Both the position numbers and the translations under genes were made by a program. A stretch of DNA of 64,000 nt. It comes from Mesorhizobium sp. B2-1-8. Lineage in GTDB: Bacteria; Pseudomonadota; Alphaproteobacteria; Rhizobiales; Rhizobiaceae. Below the pieces are notes generated by a model. The model made no database searches and was not told the origin of the DNA. It worked only from the letters and a program-made list of their open reading frames with translations. The stretch covers positions 5,929,501-5,993,500 of the forward strand of contig NZ_CP083952.1 in assembly GCF_006442545.2 (NCBI RefSeq), read 5' to 3'. Below are positions 42,729-53,619 of the stretch, one piece after another; position 1 is the first letter of the stretch; each line of letters begins with the position of its first letter.

Positions 42729-43025
42729 ATGAGCCGCGCAGAACCACTGCCAATCAGACAAACCACTCGCAGGCAGCGCCTGCGCGAGATCGTGCCGCTA
42801 GCGGACAGCACAATCTACGAAATGGAACAGCGGGGGGAATTTCCCCGACGCTTCGCTTTGACCCCAAGATGCGTGGTTTGGGATTTGGGCGAGGTTCAGG
42901 CATGGCTTGCGGCCCGTCGCTCAAAGCCAGTTCTCCGTGCTCCCGGCCCCGACGTGAAACAACGTCGAGCTCGCCCGGTCAGAGAGCAGGATCGGGAGCC
43001 AGGATCGGCATCGACGGCGGGATGA
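42729..43025 (+). CDS. AlpA-like excisionase/transcriptional regulator
   Basis: 98 residues, MSRAEPLPIRQTTRRQRLRE. A winged-helix MerR-like AlpA core is visible: LREIVPLADSTIYEMEQRGE, FPRRFALTPRCVVWDLGEVQ and AWLAARR. GGAGG lies about 9 bp before the ATG at 42729. Such proteins adjoin P4-type integrases and act as recombination directionality factors or activate the integrase gene; in the Mesorhizobium tripartite ICEs each integrase has an AlpA-like RDF. Its 3' end overlaps the convergent integrase 3' end by 47 bp. Confidence 0.85.
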   Translation: MSRAEPLPIRQTTRRQRLREIVPLADSTIYEMEQRGEFPRRFALTPRCVVWDLGEVQAWLAARRSKPVLRAPGPDVKQRRARPVREQDREPGSASTAG

Positions 43026-44235
43026 GCGTTGGCACGTACTTCTTTCCATCGACCCAAGCGTCCAAGATGTCCGACCACTCCTGCATCATGTGCCTTCGCT
43101 GTACCTCATACTCGGCTTTGTTATAGACGCCACGCGACGAGCGCCCGTCCTCATGTGCCAGACACTTCTCTATCCAATCGCTGCTGAAGCCGAGTTCGTT
43201 CAGCAAAGTCGAACCTGTCCGCCGCAGATCGTGCACCGTAAACGGTTCCAGGGGCAAACCTTCCGCCTTTGCCCGTTCGACAACTGCGTAGGTTACCCGG
43301 TTGAAGGTGGCACGCGACATCGGGGCATCTGCATCCTACCGCGACGGCAGAAGGTATCTTGAATTTCCTGCACAGGTCTTCAGGGCAATCATGATGTCAA
43401 GCACTTGGCGTGATAGGTAGACGTTATGCGCCTTGGACCGCTTCATTCGTTCCTTCTGGATCGTCCAGACCGCATTCTCGAAATCGACCTCATCCCAGAC
43501 AGCGTCTTGTAGTTCGCTCTTCCGCACCATGGTGAGCAGATAAAGCCGCATTCCCAATCGGATTGTGGGAAGCGTGGCGATGTGCTCGAGCTGCTTCAGC
43601 ATCACGCGAATCTCGGAGGGCGAAAGTGAGCGGTCCTTTGGCACGAAGGTGGCAATCGATGCCGGCCCGACGTCGTCCGCTGGGTTGGCAACTTTTTCAC
43701 CATGCAAGATCGCGAAGGCGTAGATCTGCTTGAGAATGTCTCGTACGTGGATGGCCGTTGCCGGAGCGCCGCGCTCAACGATCTTGCCGCATTGGGTTCT
43801 TAGATCGTCTGGCGTAATCTCCGTCAGGAGACGATTGCGCCAGACAGGCAGCAGATCCCGTTCGAAGATCGATCGCCGCATGGCCCGCGTGCTGTCGGCC
43901 ATCGGCGCGCCGGCCAGCCACTTCTCGCCGAATTCGCCAAAACTCTTGGCTTCCTTCAGACGGCGCTTCTCGCGCTGCTTCTCGATCGCTGGCGATCGTC
44001 CTTCGCCGATGGCGCGCCTCGCGTCGATGCACTTCTCCCGAGCTCGGGCGAGTGAGATCCCGTCCCGTCCGTACCCTCCCAGATAGACGGTCTCTCGGCG
44101 GCCGTTGAGCCTGTAATCCAGGCGGAACGAAATTGCGCCACTTGGCATGACGCGAACATACATCCCGTCGCGGTCCGCAACTTTGTAAATTTTGTCTTTG
44201 GGTTTCAGTGCCTTGAGGGCAGCATCCGTCAACAT
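42979..44235 (-). pseudogene. intG: P4-type tyrosine integrase at guaA, interrupted by one in-frame TAG
   Basis: A 418-codon frame starts MLTDAALKALKPKDKIYKVA with an N-terminal arm-binding (DUF4102) domain, continues through the SAM-like core-binding region (about 95-180) and the catalytic domain: Arg in MVRKSEL, HDLRRTG (His and Arg), and Tyr in VYNKAEYEVQRR with CLAHEDG upstream. At 43336-43338 a TAG replaces the Tyr expected in LLPSR-Y-DADAPMS; the frame continues without shift to 42979. Truncation at residue 299 removes the HxxR and catalytic Tyr. The orientation and position, 292 bp from the guaA stop, match the IntG-type integrases that use the guaA 3' end. The symbol is given by analogy. 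Confidence 0.85.
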
Positions 44236-44527
44236 CCGTATTGTCTCTTGAAAAGTACCGTCAGCGCAATTTCAAGGGCTCGTGGTGGCGATTACCTTTT
44301 ACTTTCAATCCGTTAAAGCAAAAAAAGTACCGTCACGAGCCTGATTGGCCGTGACGGTACTTTGAAAAACTTGTCCGAGCAATATGCCGAAGGTCCGTCA
44401 GGCAGGCCGCCAAAGCCAAACTCTGCGTGCCGATAGTCACCGATTGTCTTGGAAAGGATTTATTTTTGTATTCACTGGCTTGCGTCGTAGCTTGGCGTAG
44501 ATTCGGCGGCGTTTGCGTAGGCCTGAA
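44236..44527. other. guaA-proximal attachment-site region
   Basis: The sequence between the integrase start and the guaA stop should contain one hybrid attachment site of the element, whose core normally includes the last bases of guaA. It carries the repeats at 44250-44363. I found no second copy of the guaA 3' end elsewhere in the window, so the distal boundary lies outside. Confidence 0.55.
44318..44363 (-). terminator. Terminator downstream of guaA, also a repeat cluster
   Basis: AAAGTACCGTCACG (44324-44337) pairs perfectly with CGTGACGGTACTTT (44350-44363). On the minus strand the hairpin is followed by seven T, making a good intrinsic terminator for guaA. A third partial copy, AAAGTACCGTCA, at 44251-44262, lies about 15 bp before the integrase start, so the sequence may also be a protein-binding site. 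Confidence 0.75.
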
Positions 44528-46090
44528 TCATTCCCACTCGATCGTCCCAGGCGGCTTCGAGGTGACATCATAAACCACGCGGTTGATGCCGCGCACTTCG
44601 TTGATGATGCGCGTGGCGGCGGCACCCAGGAAGGCCATGTCGTAGTGGTAGAAATCAGCCGTCATGCCGTCGACCGAAGTGACGGCGCGCAGCGCACAAA
44701 CGAATTCGTAGGTGCGGCCGTCGCCCATGACGCCGACGGTCTGCACCGGCAACAGCACTGCAAAGGCCTGCCAGATCGCGTCATAGAGGCCGGCCTTGCG
44801 GATCTCGTCGAGATAGATGGCGTCGGCCTCGCGCAGGATCTCCAGCTTTTCGCGCGTTATGCCGCCAGGACAGCGGATGGCGAGGCCAGGACCTGGGAAG
44901 GGATGGCGTCCGATGAAGCTTTCGGGCAGGCCGAGTTCCTTGCCGAGCGCCCTCACCTCGTCCTTGAACAGTTCGCGCAGCGGCTCGACGAGTTGCATGT
45001 TCATGCGCTCGGGCAGACCGCCGACATTGTGGTGCGACTTGATCGTCACCGACGGGCCGCCGGTGAAGGAGACGCTCTCGATGACGTCGGGATAGAGCGT
45101 GCCTTGTGCCAGGAAATCGGCGCCGCCGAGCTTCTTCGCCTCGTCCTCGAACACTTCGATGAACAACCGGCCGATGGTCTTGCGCTTCTTTTCCGGATCC
45201 GACTCGCCCTCGAGCGCGGAGATGAATTTTTCCGACGCATCGACAAGGATCAGCGGCAGATTGTAGTGCTGGCGGAACATCGCCACCACACCGGCGGCCT
45301 CGTCCTTGCGCATCAGGCCATGGTCGACGAGAATGCAGGTGAGTTGGTCGCCGATCGCCTCATGGATCAGAAGGGCGGCGACCGAGGAATCCACGCCGCC
45401 CGACAGCGCACAGATGACCTTGCCCTTGCCGACCTGCTTGCGGATCGCCTCGACCGCGTGTTCGCGGTAGGCGCGCATCGTCCAGTCGCCTTCGATGCCG
45501 GCGATGTTGTGAACGAAATTCCGGAGCAGCCGGGCGCCGTCGGGTGTGTGCACCACCTCCGGGTGGAACATGATGCCGTACATCCTGCGCTCGACATTGC
45601 CGAAGATGGCGAAGGGCGAGCTTTCCGATTTGCCGAACACCTCGAAGCCGGGCGGCAGGGCGATGACGCGATCGCCATGGCTCATCCACACCTGATGGCG
45701 CTGGCCGGTGGCCCACAGGCCCTCGAACAGCGGGCTGTCCTTTTCGATCTCGACAAAGGCGCGGCCGAATTCGCGATGGTTGGAACTTTCGGCGACGCCG
45801 CCCATCTGCACGCACATGGCCATCTGGCCGTAGCAGATGCCCAGCACCGGCACACCGGCGTCGAAGACGATCTGTGGCGCGCGCGGGCTGCCGATATCAG
45901 ATGTCGAGGCGGGGCCGCCGGACAGGATCACCGCTTTCGGATTGATGCGCTTGAACGCCGCCTCGGCCGACTGGAACGGCACGATCTCGGAAAACACGCC
46001 GGCCTCGCGGATGCGGCGGGCGATGAGCTGGGTAAACTGGCTGCCGAAATCGACAATCAGGACGGTGTCGGTGTGATTGGCTGTCGTCAT
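44528..46090 (-). CDS. guaA: GMP synthase (glutamine-hydrolysing)
   Basis: 520 residues. The class-I glutamine amidotransferase domain (about 9-200) has VLGICYGQM with the catalytic Cys and MFHPEVVH with His-Glu. The ATP-pyrophosphatase domain has the P-loop ALSGGVDSS, and the C-terminal dimerisation domain ends KPPGTIEWE. It converts XMP to GMP with glutamine and ATP in the cytoplasm. The gene is complete, although the adjacent integrase shows that its 3' end serves as an integration target; the last codons match the normal C-terminus, so integration preserved the frame. Confidence 0.98.
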   Translation of the reverse strand: MTTANHTDTVLIVDFGSQFTQLIARRIREAGVFSEIVPFQSAEAAFKRINPKAVILSGGPASTSDIGSPRAPQIVFDAGVPVLGICYGQMAMCVQMGGVAESSNHREFGRAFVEIEKDSPLFEGLWATGQRHQVWMSHGDRVIALPPGFEVFGKSESSPFAIFGNVERRMYGIMFHPEVVHTPDGARLLRNFVHNIAGIEGDWTMRAYREHAVEAIRKQVGKGKVICALSGGVDSSVAALLIHEAIGDQLTCILVDHGLMRKDEAAGVVAMFRQHYNLPLILVDASEKFISALEGESDPEKKRKTIGRLFIEVFEDEAKKLGGADFLAQGTLYPDVIESVSFTGGPSVTIKSHHNVGGLPERMNMQLVEPLRELFKDEVRALGKELGLPESFIGRHPFPGPGLAIRCPGGITREKLEILREADAIYLDEIRKAGLYDAIWQAFAVLLPVQTVGVMGDGRTYEFVCALRAVTSVDGMTADFYHYDMAFLGAAATRIINEVRGINRVVYDVTSKPPGTIEWE

Positions 46091-46145
46091 GGCGAGCCTT
46101 TAGAGAAAGAAACGAGTCGGCGCAATGGGTTGCGTCGCCTGACTT

Positions 46146-46811
46146 TCAGAGAGGTATCGCCTCGTCACGGGGTGATTCCGGCCGGAGCAAGCCCGAACCG
46201 ATCGCCCGTTCGAGGCGCATGACGGCGTCGGCCAGCTTTTCGTCGATGACGTGCAGATACTCGGTCCAGTCGCCGACGTGCCTGAGATCGGCCGCGCCGT
46301 CGGAGATGCCGCGCAGCCCGATGATCGGAATGTCGAAAAGCTGACAGGCGCGCAAGCAGGCGAAGGTCTCCATGTCGACCATGTCGGCCTCAATCGTGTC
46401 GTAGGCCGCGCCGGTGATGATGGCGCCGCCGGTCGACAGCGTCGCCTCCTTGATTTCGGAAATGCGCAACGGCAGCGGCACAGTCACCGGCAGGTCGAGA
46501 AACGGCGTCGCGCCTTTTTCGAAGCCCAGCGGCGATGCATCGATGTCACGATAACTCACCGAGATGGCCTGGTAGATTTCTGCCTGCTCGAGGGTCCGGC
46601 TGCCGGCCGAGCCGAGCGATACGACGAGGTCCGGCAATGCCTTCTCGGATTTCAACCAGGAGAGCTCGGCGCCCAGCCGTACGCCGGCTTCGACCGGGCC
46701 GACGCCCGTCATCAGCGGGGTGAACAGCCGCTGCAGATGCGGGCCGTATTCGGCCTGCGCCGCCATGACGAAGAGGACATCCTTGCCGCCAATGCGCACG
46801 ATGTTGCTCAT
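46146..46811 (-). CDS. 5'-methylthioadenosine/S-adenosylhomocysteine nucleosidase-like protein
   Basis: 221 residues, MSNIVRIGGKDVLFVMAAQA. Nucleoside-phosphorylase-fold motifs are seen: GVGPVEAGVRLGAEL, VVSLGSAGSRTLEQAEIY, VDMETFACLRACQLFDIPII (purine/ribose contact Met-Glu) and LRGISDGA with the catalytic Asp. It cleaves the glycosidic bond of MTA or SAH in the methyl cycle. The gene follows guaA's start on the same strand after 55 bp. Confidence 0.87.
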   Translation of the reverse strand: MSNIVRIGGKDVLFVMAAQAEYGPHLQRLFTPLMTGVGPVEAGVRLGAELSWLKSEKALPDLVVSLGSAGSRTLEQAEIYQAISVSYRDIDASPLGFEKGATPFLDLPVTVPLPLRISEIKEATLSTGGAIITGAAYDTIEADMVDMETFACLRACQLFDIPIIGLRGISDGAADLRHVGDWTEYLHVIDEKLADAVMRLERAIGSGLLRPESPRDEAIPL

Positions 46812-46815
46812 CGGA

Positions 46816-47274
46816 TCATCCTGCTATGCCGTCGCGACCAACCACCGTCATCATCGTCCCGGTCATGGTGGCGATCAGCTTGGCCTCGCCGTCGGCGGCG
46901 AAGGCATAGGCCTGGCCGTCGGCAACGATGATGGTGCGGCCGGGTTTGGTCACCGAACCGCGGAACAGAAAGCGCTCGCCGCGGCCCGGCGCCAGAAGGT
47001 TGACCTTGAACTCGATGGTCAGCACGCCGGAATTCTCCGGCATGAGCGAGAACGCCGCATAGCCGCAAGCCGAGTCCAGCGCCGTCGAAATGACGCCTGC
47101 ATGCAGGAAGCCATGCTGCTGGGTCAGCGCCGCTGAATAGGGCATCTCGATCTCGATGATGCCGGGCGTCACCAATGTCAGTTCGGCGCCGATCGTCGCC
47201 ATCGCCTGCTGGCGCGCGAAGGACGCCCTGACGCGATCCTCATAGTCCGGAGCCGGTACGATCTTCGCTGCCAT
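46816..47274 (-). CDS. PaaI-family hotdog thioesterase
   Basis: 152 residues from MAAKIVPAPDYEDRVRASFA; the start at 47274 has GAAGG upstream. The hotdog motif QQHGFLHAGVISTALDSACG, with HGG-like residues and Asp, is that of 4HBT/PaaI thioesterases, which hydrolyse small acyl- or aryl-CoA. It is 4 bp from the nucleosidase gene and probably co-transcribed. Substrate unknown. Confidence 0.87.
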   Translation of the reverse strand: MAAKIVPAPDYEDRVRASFARQQAMATIGAELTLVTPGIIEIEMPYSAALTQQHGFLHAGVISTALDSACGYAAFSLMPENSGVLTIEFKVNLLAPGRGERFLFRGSVTKPGRTIIVADGQAYAFAADGEAKLIATMTGTMMTVVGRDGIAG

Positions 47275-47414
47275 CGCCGTTGCCTTCGTTTGTCTGGCAA
47301 AGCTTATTGCAGAGGGATCGGTGGCAGGCAATCTCAATTGCTGCACTGCAACAATCGGTCTCGTAGGCCGTCGCCGTCCGAGTGGCCGCGAACCGACGGG
47401 GGAATCCGGCGAGC

Positions 47415-48704
47415 TTAGATGGTCCGGCGCAGCGCGCAGAAATAGAACCCATCAGTGCCGCTCAGCGCTGGCGACAGGGAAATATCTCCGCCAGCGCCGA
47501 TCCGCGCCGCTGCTTGGTGGCCCGGAAAACGGCCGTCCCAAAGGGCGCGGTGATCGACCGGGGCAAAGCCGCTGCTGCGCTCACGAAACGCGGCGACCTG
47601 TTGGCCATTCTCCTCGTCGAACACCGAACAGGTGACATAGACCAGCAGGCCGCCGGGTTTGACATACACCTTGGCGGCATCGAGGATCTTCGCCTGCTCG
47701 CTCTTGCGGGCGTCGAGCTGTCTCTGCGTCAGCCGCCATTTGGCGTCGGGACGGCGCCGCCAGGTGCCGCTGCCGGTGCAGGGCGCGTCGACCAGCACGA
47801 TGTCCATGTGACCGACCAGCGGGGCAAGCTCGGCCGGCTTGGTGGCGACCTGTACATTGCGATTTTCCGAGCGGCGGATGCGGTCGAAGATTGGCGCCAG
47901 CCGCGCCTTTTCGGCATCATGGGCAAAGATCTGACCGTGATTGTCCATCGCAGCCGAGAGCGCCAGCGTCTTGCCGCCGGCGCCGGCGCAGAAGTCAAGC
48001 ACCTGCATTCCAGCCGTCGCGCCGGCAAGCGCCGCCGCAATTTGCGACCCCTCGTCCTGGACCTCGAACCAACCCTTCTGGAAAGCCGGCTCGGCCTGCA
48101 CGTTCGGGTGTCGGCCGTCACCGTCGATCGGGGGAATGCGGATGCCGTAGGGTGCGATCCGGGCGGCGCTGGCACCGGTCTGCTCCAGTTCGGCCAAGAC
48201 CTTGGCGCGATCGGCCTGAAGCGTGTTGACCCGGATGTCGAGGGGCGGGCGTGTGGCGAGCGCGGCGCCCTCCTCGACCCATGTCTCGCCAAAGGCCCGC
48301 TCGAAAAGCGGTTCGCACCAATCGGGTATGTCGGCGCGAACCGCGGGCGGCGCGTCGGCAAGCCGGCGTTCCGCGATCGCCTGGAGTTCCGTGGCGCTGA
48401 GCAGCGGCGGCGCGAACTTGTCGCCTTCGAGCGTGGCGTTGAGCGACTGCCCCGTCTGGCTCCATTCGAGCAGCAGCGCCCCGAAGCCGATGGCACGCGG
48501 CGTGTCTTCGCCCAGCAACCAGCCGGCGGAGCGCTTGTGGCGCAGCGCGTCGTAGACGATGTTGCCGATCGCGGCGCGATCACCACCGCCGGCGAAGCGA
48601 TGCGACAGGCCCCAGTCCTTCAGCGCGTCGGCCACCGGCCGGTGACGCCGGCCAATGTCCTCCAGCACTTCGATGGCCGCAGCCAGCCGTCCGCCCAGTC
48701 GCAT
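47415..48704 (-). CDS. rsmB: RsmB-like 16S rRNA m5C methyltransferase (NOL1/NOP2/Sun)
   Basis: 429 residues. An N-terminal NusB-like helical domain (about 1-130) precedes the SAM-dependent methyltransferase: VLDFCAGAGGKTLALSA (SAM binding), VLVDAPCTGSGTWRRRPDAK (motif IV with one catalytic Cys) and LLVYVTCSVFDEENGQQ (motif VI with the nucleophile Cys). It would modify 16S rRNA (C967 in E. coli). A close paralogue specificity cannot be excluded. Confidence 0.9.
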   Translation of the reverse strand: MRLGGRLAAAIEVLEDIGRRHRPVADALKDWGLSHRFAGGGDRAAIGNIVYDALRHKRSAGWLLGEDTPRAIGFGALLLEWSQTGQSLNATLEGDKFAPPLLSATELQAIAERRLADAPPAVRADIPDWCEPLFERAFGETWVEEGAALATRPPLDIRVNTLQADRAKVLAELEQTGASAARIAPYGIRIPPIDGDGRHPNVQAEPAFQKGWFEVQDEGSQIAAALAGATAGMQVLDFCAGAGGKTLALSAAMDNHGQIFAHDAEKARLAPIFDRIRRSENRNVQVATKPAELAPLVGHMDIVLVDAPCTGSGTWRRRPDAKWRLTQRQLDARKSEQAKILDAAKVYVKPGGLLVYVTCSVFDEENGQQVAAFRERSSGFAPVDHRALWDGRFPGHQAAARIGAGGDISLSPALSGTDGFYFCALRRTI

Positions 48705-49021
48705 TCGTCATTCCATCAAATCGAGCACATTATCTCGGTTTGCTCTTAGAGCCTTTCACGTCCGGATTGAACCCCGCTCGGTCTCGCCGCGAGCGCAAGC
48801 TGGCCATGGTCGGCAAACCTGTCCGATCAGTAAATCTTCGCGGCCGCTGGCGGCAGGCAGACCAGTAGATGCAAGACTTCTAATGTTCATAATTGGCGTC
48901 CGCAAGGTTGGTGCGTGGCGCTACAGCTCTGCTTTCCAAGTTTTTCGGTTGGGAATACTCTTGCCGCCATGATTCGCGGCGCGGAAAACGTGGACCGGCG
49001 GATCGTCACGAGGAGAGGGCA
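48705..49021. other. Intergenic region between rsmB and aqpZ
   Basis: About 317 bp between divergent genes. It should hold both promoters. GAGGAG at about 49011 is the aqpZ ribosome-binding site. The open frame from 48893 into aqpZ has no supporting signal; nothing else is seen. Confidence 0.5.
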
Positions 49022-49699
49022 ATGAAGACTTATCTGGCGGAAGTTCTAGGCACATTTCTGTTGGTGTTCATCGGCACGGCGTCCGTGGTGACGGGCGGCT
49101 TCGGCGGCGCGCTGCCGCTTGGCCAGGAGGGCATCGGCCTGGCATTCGGCATCGGCCTCATCGCGGCGGCCTATGCGATCGGCCCGATTTCGGGCGCGCA
49201 TCTCAACCCGGCGGTGACGCTCGGCGTGTTCCTTGCCGGCCGGCTGCCGGCCAAGGACGTCATCCCTTACTGGATCGCGCAGATCATCGGCGCCATCATC
49301 GCCTCGCTGGCGCTGTGGATCATCGTTTCCGGCCAGACGGGCGGCCACACCGGCGGCTTCGGCGCCAATGGCTGGGACGAGACGAAGTGGGGCATGAGCT
49401 CGGCGTTCCTGTGGGAGCTGATCGGCACGTTCACCTTCGTCACGGTGATCCTTGGCGTTACCGCTGAAAAGCACTCGACGGCTTTTGCCGGTCTGGTCAT
49501 CGGCCTGACACTGGCGGGCATTCACTTTGCCATGATCCCGGTCACCGGCACCTCGGTCAATCCGGCGCGTTCGATCGGCCCGGCGCTGTTTACCGGCGGT
49601 GCCGCACTCAGCCAGCTGTGGCTGTTCATCGTCGCGCCGCTAATCGGTGGCGCCATTGCCGGCGTCGTCGCCAAGGCGCGCGTCTTCGAGAAGGATTGA
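49022..49699 (+). CDS. aqpZ: Aquaporin Z
   Basis: 225 residues with six membrane helices. Two NPA boxes are present, SGAHLNPAVTLG and GTSVNPARSIGPAL, and His in LAGIHFAMIPVTG occupies the aromatic/arginine filter position typical of water-selective aquaporins. It allows water movement across the inner membrane. GAGGAG precedes the start. A bidirectional terminator follows at 49717. Confidence 0.96.
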   Translation: MKTYLAEVLGTFLLVFIGTASVVTGGFGGALPLGQEGIGLAFGIGLIAAAYAIGPISGAHLNPAVTLGVFLAGRLPAKDVIPYWIAQIIGAIIASLALWIIVSGQTGGHTGGFGANGWDETKWGMSSAFLWELIGTFTFVTVILGVTAEKHSTAFAGLVIGLTLAGIHFAMIPVTGTSVNPARSIGPALFTGGAALSQLWLFIVAPLIGGAIAGVVAKARVFEKD

Positions 49700-49716
49700 T
49701 TTCCGGAGCCAGGATG

Positions 49717-49748
49717 AAAAAGGCGCGGGCCGTGGCCCGCGCCTTTTT
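49717..49748. terminator. Bidirectional terminator between aqpZ and katG
   Basis: GGCGCGGGCC (49722-49731) pairs with GGCCCGCGCC (49734-49743), flanked by A5 on the left and T5 on the right. It serves aqpZ on the plus strand and katG on the minus strand. Confidence 0.93.
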
Positions 49749-49768
49749 CGTACGTCCTTAAGCTCGGA

Positions 49769-51973
<2,205 letters not shown>

Positions 51974-52149
51974 TCACTCCAATTTTGCCGAGGTTTGATT
52001 TTGCCGAGGTTGATTTTTGCCAAGATTTTGGGGGCGGCCAGCGGCCCGCGCCAATCTGGAACCGTTCCAGACTAGGCCACACTGACGATAAAAACAAATT
52101 GCCTTTCCTGTTCATTTCGATAGGATTTTCTTATGATAGGCTTGACTGC

Positions 52150-53058
52150 ATGATCGGATTGACAGTTCGCCAGATGCATTATTTCGACGCGCTGGCGCAG
52201 ACGCTGCATTTCGGGCGCGCGGCGAAACTTGCGGGTGTCAGCCAGCCGGCGCTGTCCTCCCAGATCGCCGAAATGGAGCAACGGCTGAACTGCCGGCTGT
52301 TCGAACGCGGTGGCAAGTCGGTGCGCATGACGGACGACGCGATCGCTCTGTTGCCGCGTATCGAGCGCATCCTGGCTGACATACGTGACGTGGAAACGAC
52401 GGCCCGGCGTGGTCGCACGGCCATGGAGGGACGCTTCCGGCTGGGCATCATCCCGACCGTCGCGCCCTATCTTCTGCCGCGCGCCCTGCCCGAACTGAAG
52501 AAGCATTTCCCGGCCCTGCTGCTCGAACTGCGCGAGGCGGTCACCACCTCCCTGGTCGAGGACACCGCATCGCGAAAACTCGACGCCTTCATCGCCGCGC
52601 TTCCGCTCGACCATCCCGGACTGATCACCGAAGCGCTGTTTCCCGACCGGTTCTTCCTGGCCGTGCCATCAGGCGATCCGGCCTTTGCCTCGCCGCCGGT
52701 TCCACCCGAGAGCCCGGCGCTGGAAAGACTAATGCTGCTGGAAGAAGGCCATTGCCTGCGCGAACAGGCGCTCGCCGTCTGCGGCAATGTACGGCCGGTG
52801 GCGATGGCAAGCTATGGCGCCACCAGCCTGACCACGCTCTTGCAGATGGTGGCGCACGGGCTCGGCGTCACACTCATCCCCGAAATGGCGGCGGGGCCGG
52901 CCGGCACCATTCCCGACCTCAAGATCGTGCCGTTCCAGGAGCCGATGCCGCAGCGCATGATCTGCCTTGCCTGGCGGCGCAACAATGCGCGGCACGGCGA
53001 ATGCGTCGAACTGGCGAAGATTATCCGGGGTTTGGGTGCGGTGATGCTGGCCGCTTGA
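52150..53058 (+). CDS. oxyR: OxyR, hydrogen-peroxide-sensing LysR-type regulator
   Basis: 302 residues, MIGLTVRQMHYFDALAQTLH. An N-terminal LysR HTH (about 5-60) is followed by the substrate-binding-like domain with EEGHCLREQALAVCG, whose two cysteines match the redox pair (C199/C208) of E. coli OxyR. Divergent arrangement with katG over a 179-bp intergenic region fits the usual OxyR-katG module; the A/T-rich stretch at 52090-52140 is the likely promoter/operator. The ATG at 52150 is chosen because it begins the LysR domain. Confidence 0.95.
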   Translation: MIGLTVRQMHYFDALAQTLHFGRAAKLAGVSQPALSSQIAEMEQRLNCRLFERGGKSVRMTDDAIALLPRIERILADIRDVETTARRGRTAMEGRFRLGIIPTVAPYLLPRALPELKKHFPALLLELREAVTTSLVEDTASRKLDAFIAALPLDHPGLITEALFPDRFFLAVPSGDPAFASPPVPPESPALERLMLLEEGHCLREQALAVCGNVRPVAMASYGATSLTTLLQMVAHGLGVTLIPEMAAGPAGTIPDLKIVPFQEPMPQRMICLAWRRNNARHGECVELAKIIRGLGAVMLAA

Positions 53059-53078
53059 GAACTGGCCAAAAACAGCCG

Positions 53079-53144
53079 CTACAGCACCCGCGATAGGAAC
53101 TCGCGGGTCCGCGGCGAAGTCGGATTGGCGATCATCTCGCGCGG
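53079..53144 (-). pseudogene. C-terminal tail of a GlnQ-type amino acid ABC ATPase
   Basis: The minus strand from 53144 reads PREMIANPTSPRTREFLSRV-L-stop, the usual last 20 or so residues of polar amino acid transporter ATPases (..NP..ERTR.FLS..L). The upstream gene is absent; at 53144 the sequence joins the hydrolase fragment. It marks a rearrangement scar. Confidence 0.7.
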
Positions 53145-53612
53145 TTGACGGGCCTTGTCCTGTGGGGGACGCTCGCGAAAGGCAGCCGCGCGCCCGACTA
53201 TCCCTACGCCTTGACCGCCGCGCAGTATGACCTGTGGAAGCAACGCCTGCTCGCGGGCTGGGGTGGCCCGGCGGAAATCGAAACCTTCGCCCCGAGCCTC
53301 ACTGGCGACCGTCAGGCGAGGACCTGGTGGGCCGGATTGCTCAGGGCAGCCTCCAGCCCGGGTGCGGTCGCGGGCCTGCTCGATGCACTACGGGACGCCG
53401 ATGTCCGTAATCTTCTGGCAAAAGTCTCCGCCCCGACGATGATCCTCCACCGTTCCGGCGACCGCGCCGTGCGCATCGAGGCCGGGCGGTTTCTCGCGTC
53501 CAGGATTCCCGGCGCGCGGTTCATGGAGGTCGATGGCGACGATCACTGGTTCTGGGTCGGCGACCAGCGGTCGCTGCTCGACAGCATCAGCGCGCTGGTG
53601 CGACGCGGCTGA
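53145..53612 (+). pseudogene. C-terminal half of an alpha/beta hydrolase
   Basis: 155 codons, opening GLVLWGTLAKGSRAPDYPYA, correspond to the part of an alpha/beta hydrolase just after the nucleophile elbow, with the late acid region MILHRSGDRAVRIEAGR and catalytic His in VDGDDHWFWVGD. Hydrolases of this kind are often linked to LuxR or adenylate-cyclase domains. The N-terminal half, with oxyanion hole and Ser, is missing, and only a TTG codon is available as start. Inactive fragment. Confidence 0.75.
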
Positions 53613-53619
53613 TCCGGCC

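Noticed and set aside
1..44527. Second guaA 3'-end copy (distal attachment site) inside the window
   Set aside because: No stretch resembling the last bases of guaA was found left of the integrase.
44513..46222. 569-codon frame antisense to guaA
   Set aside because: guaA is clear on the other strand; the antisense frame is a codon-bias shadow. The same holds for frames opposite katG (49892-52075) and rsmB (47382-48749).
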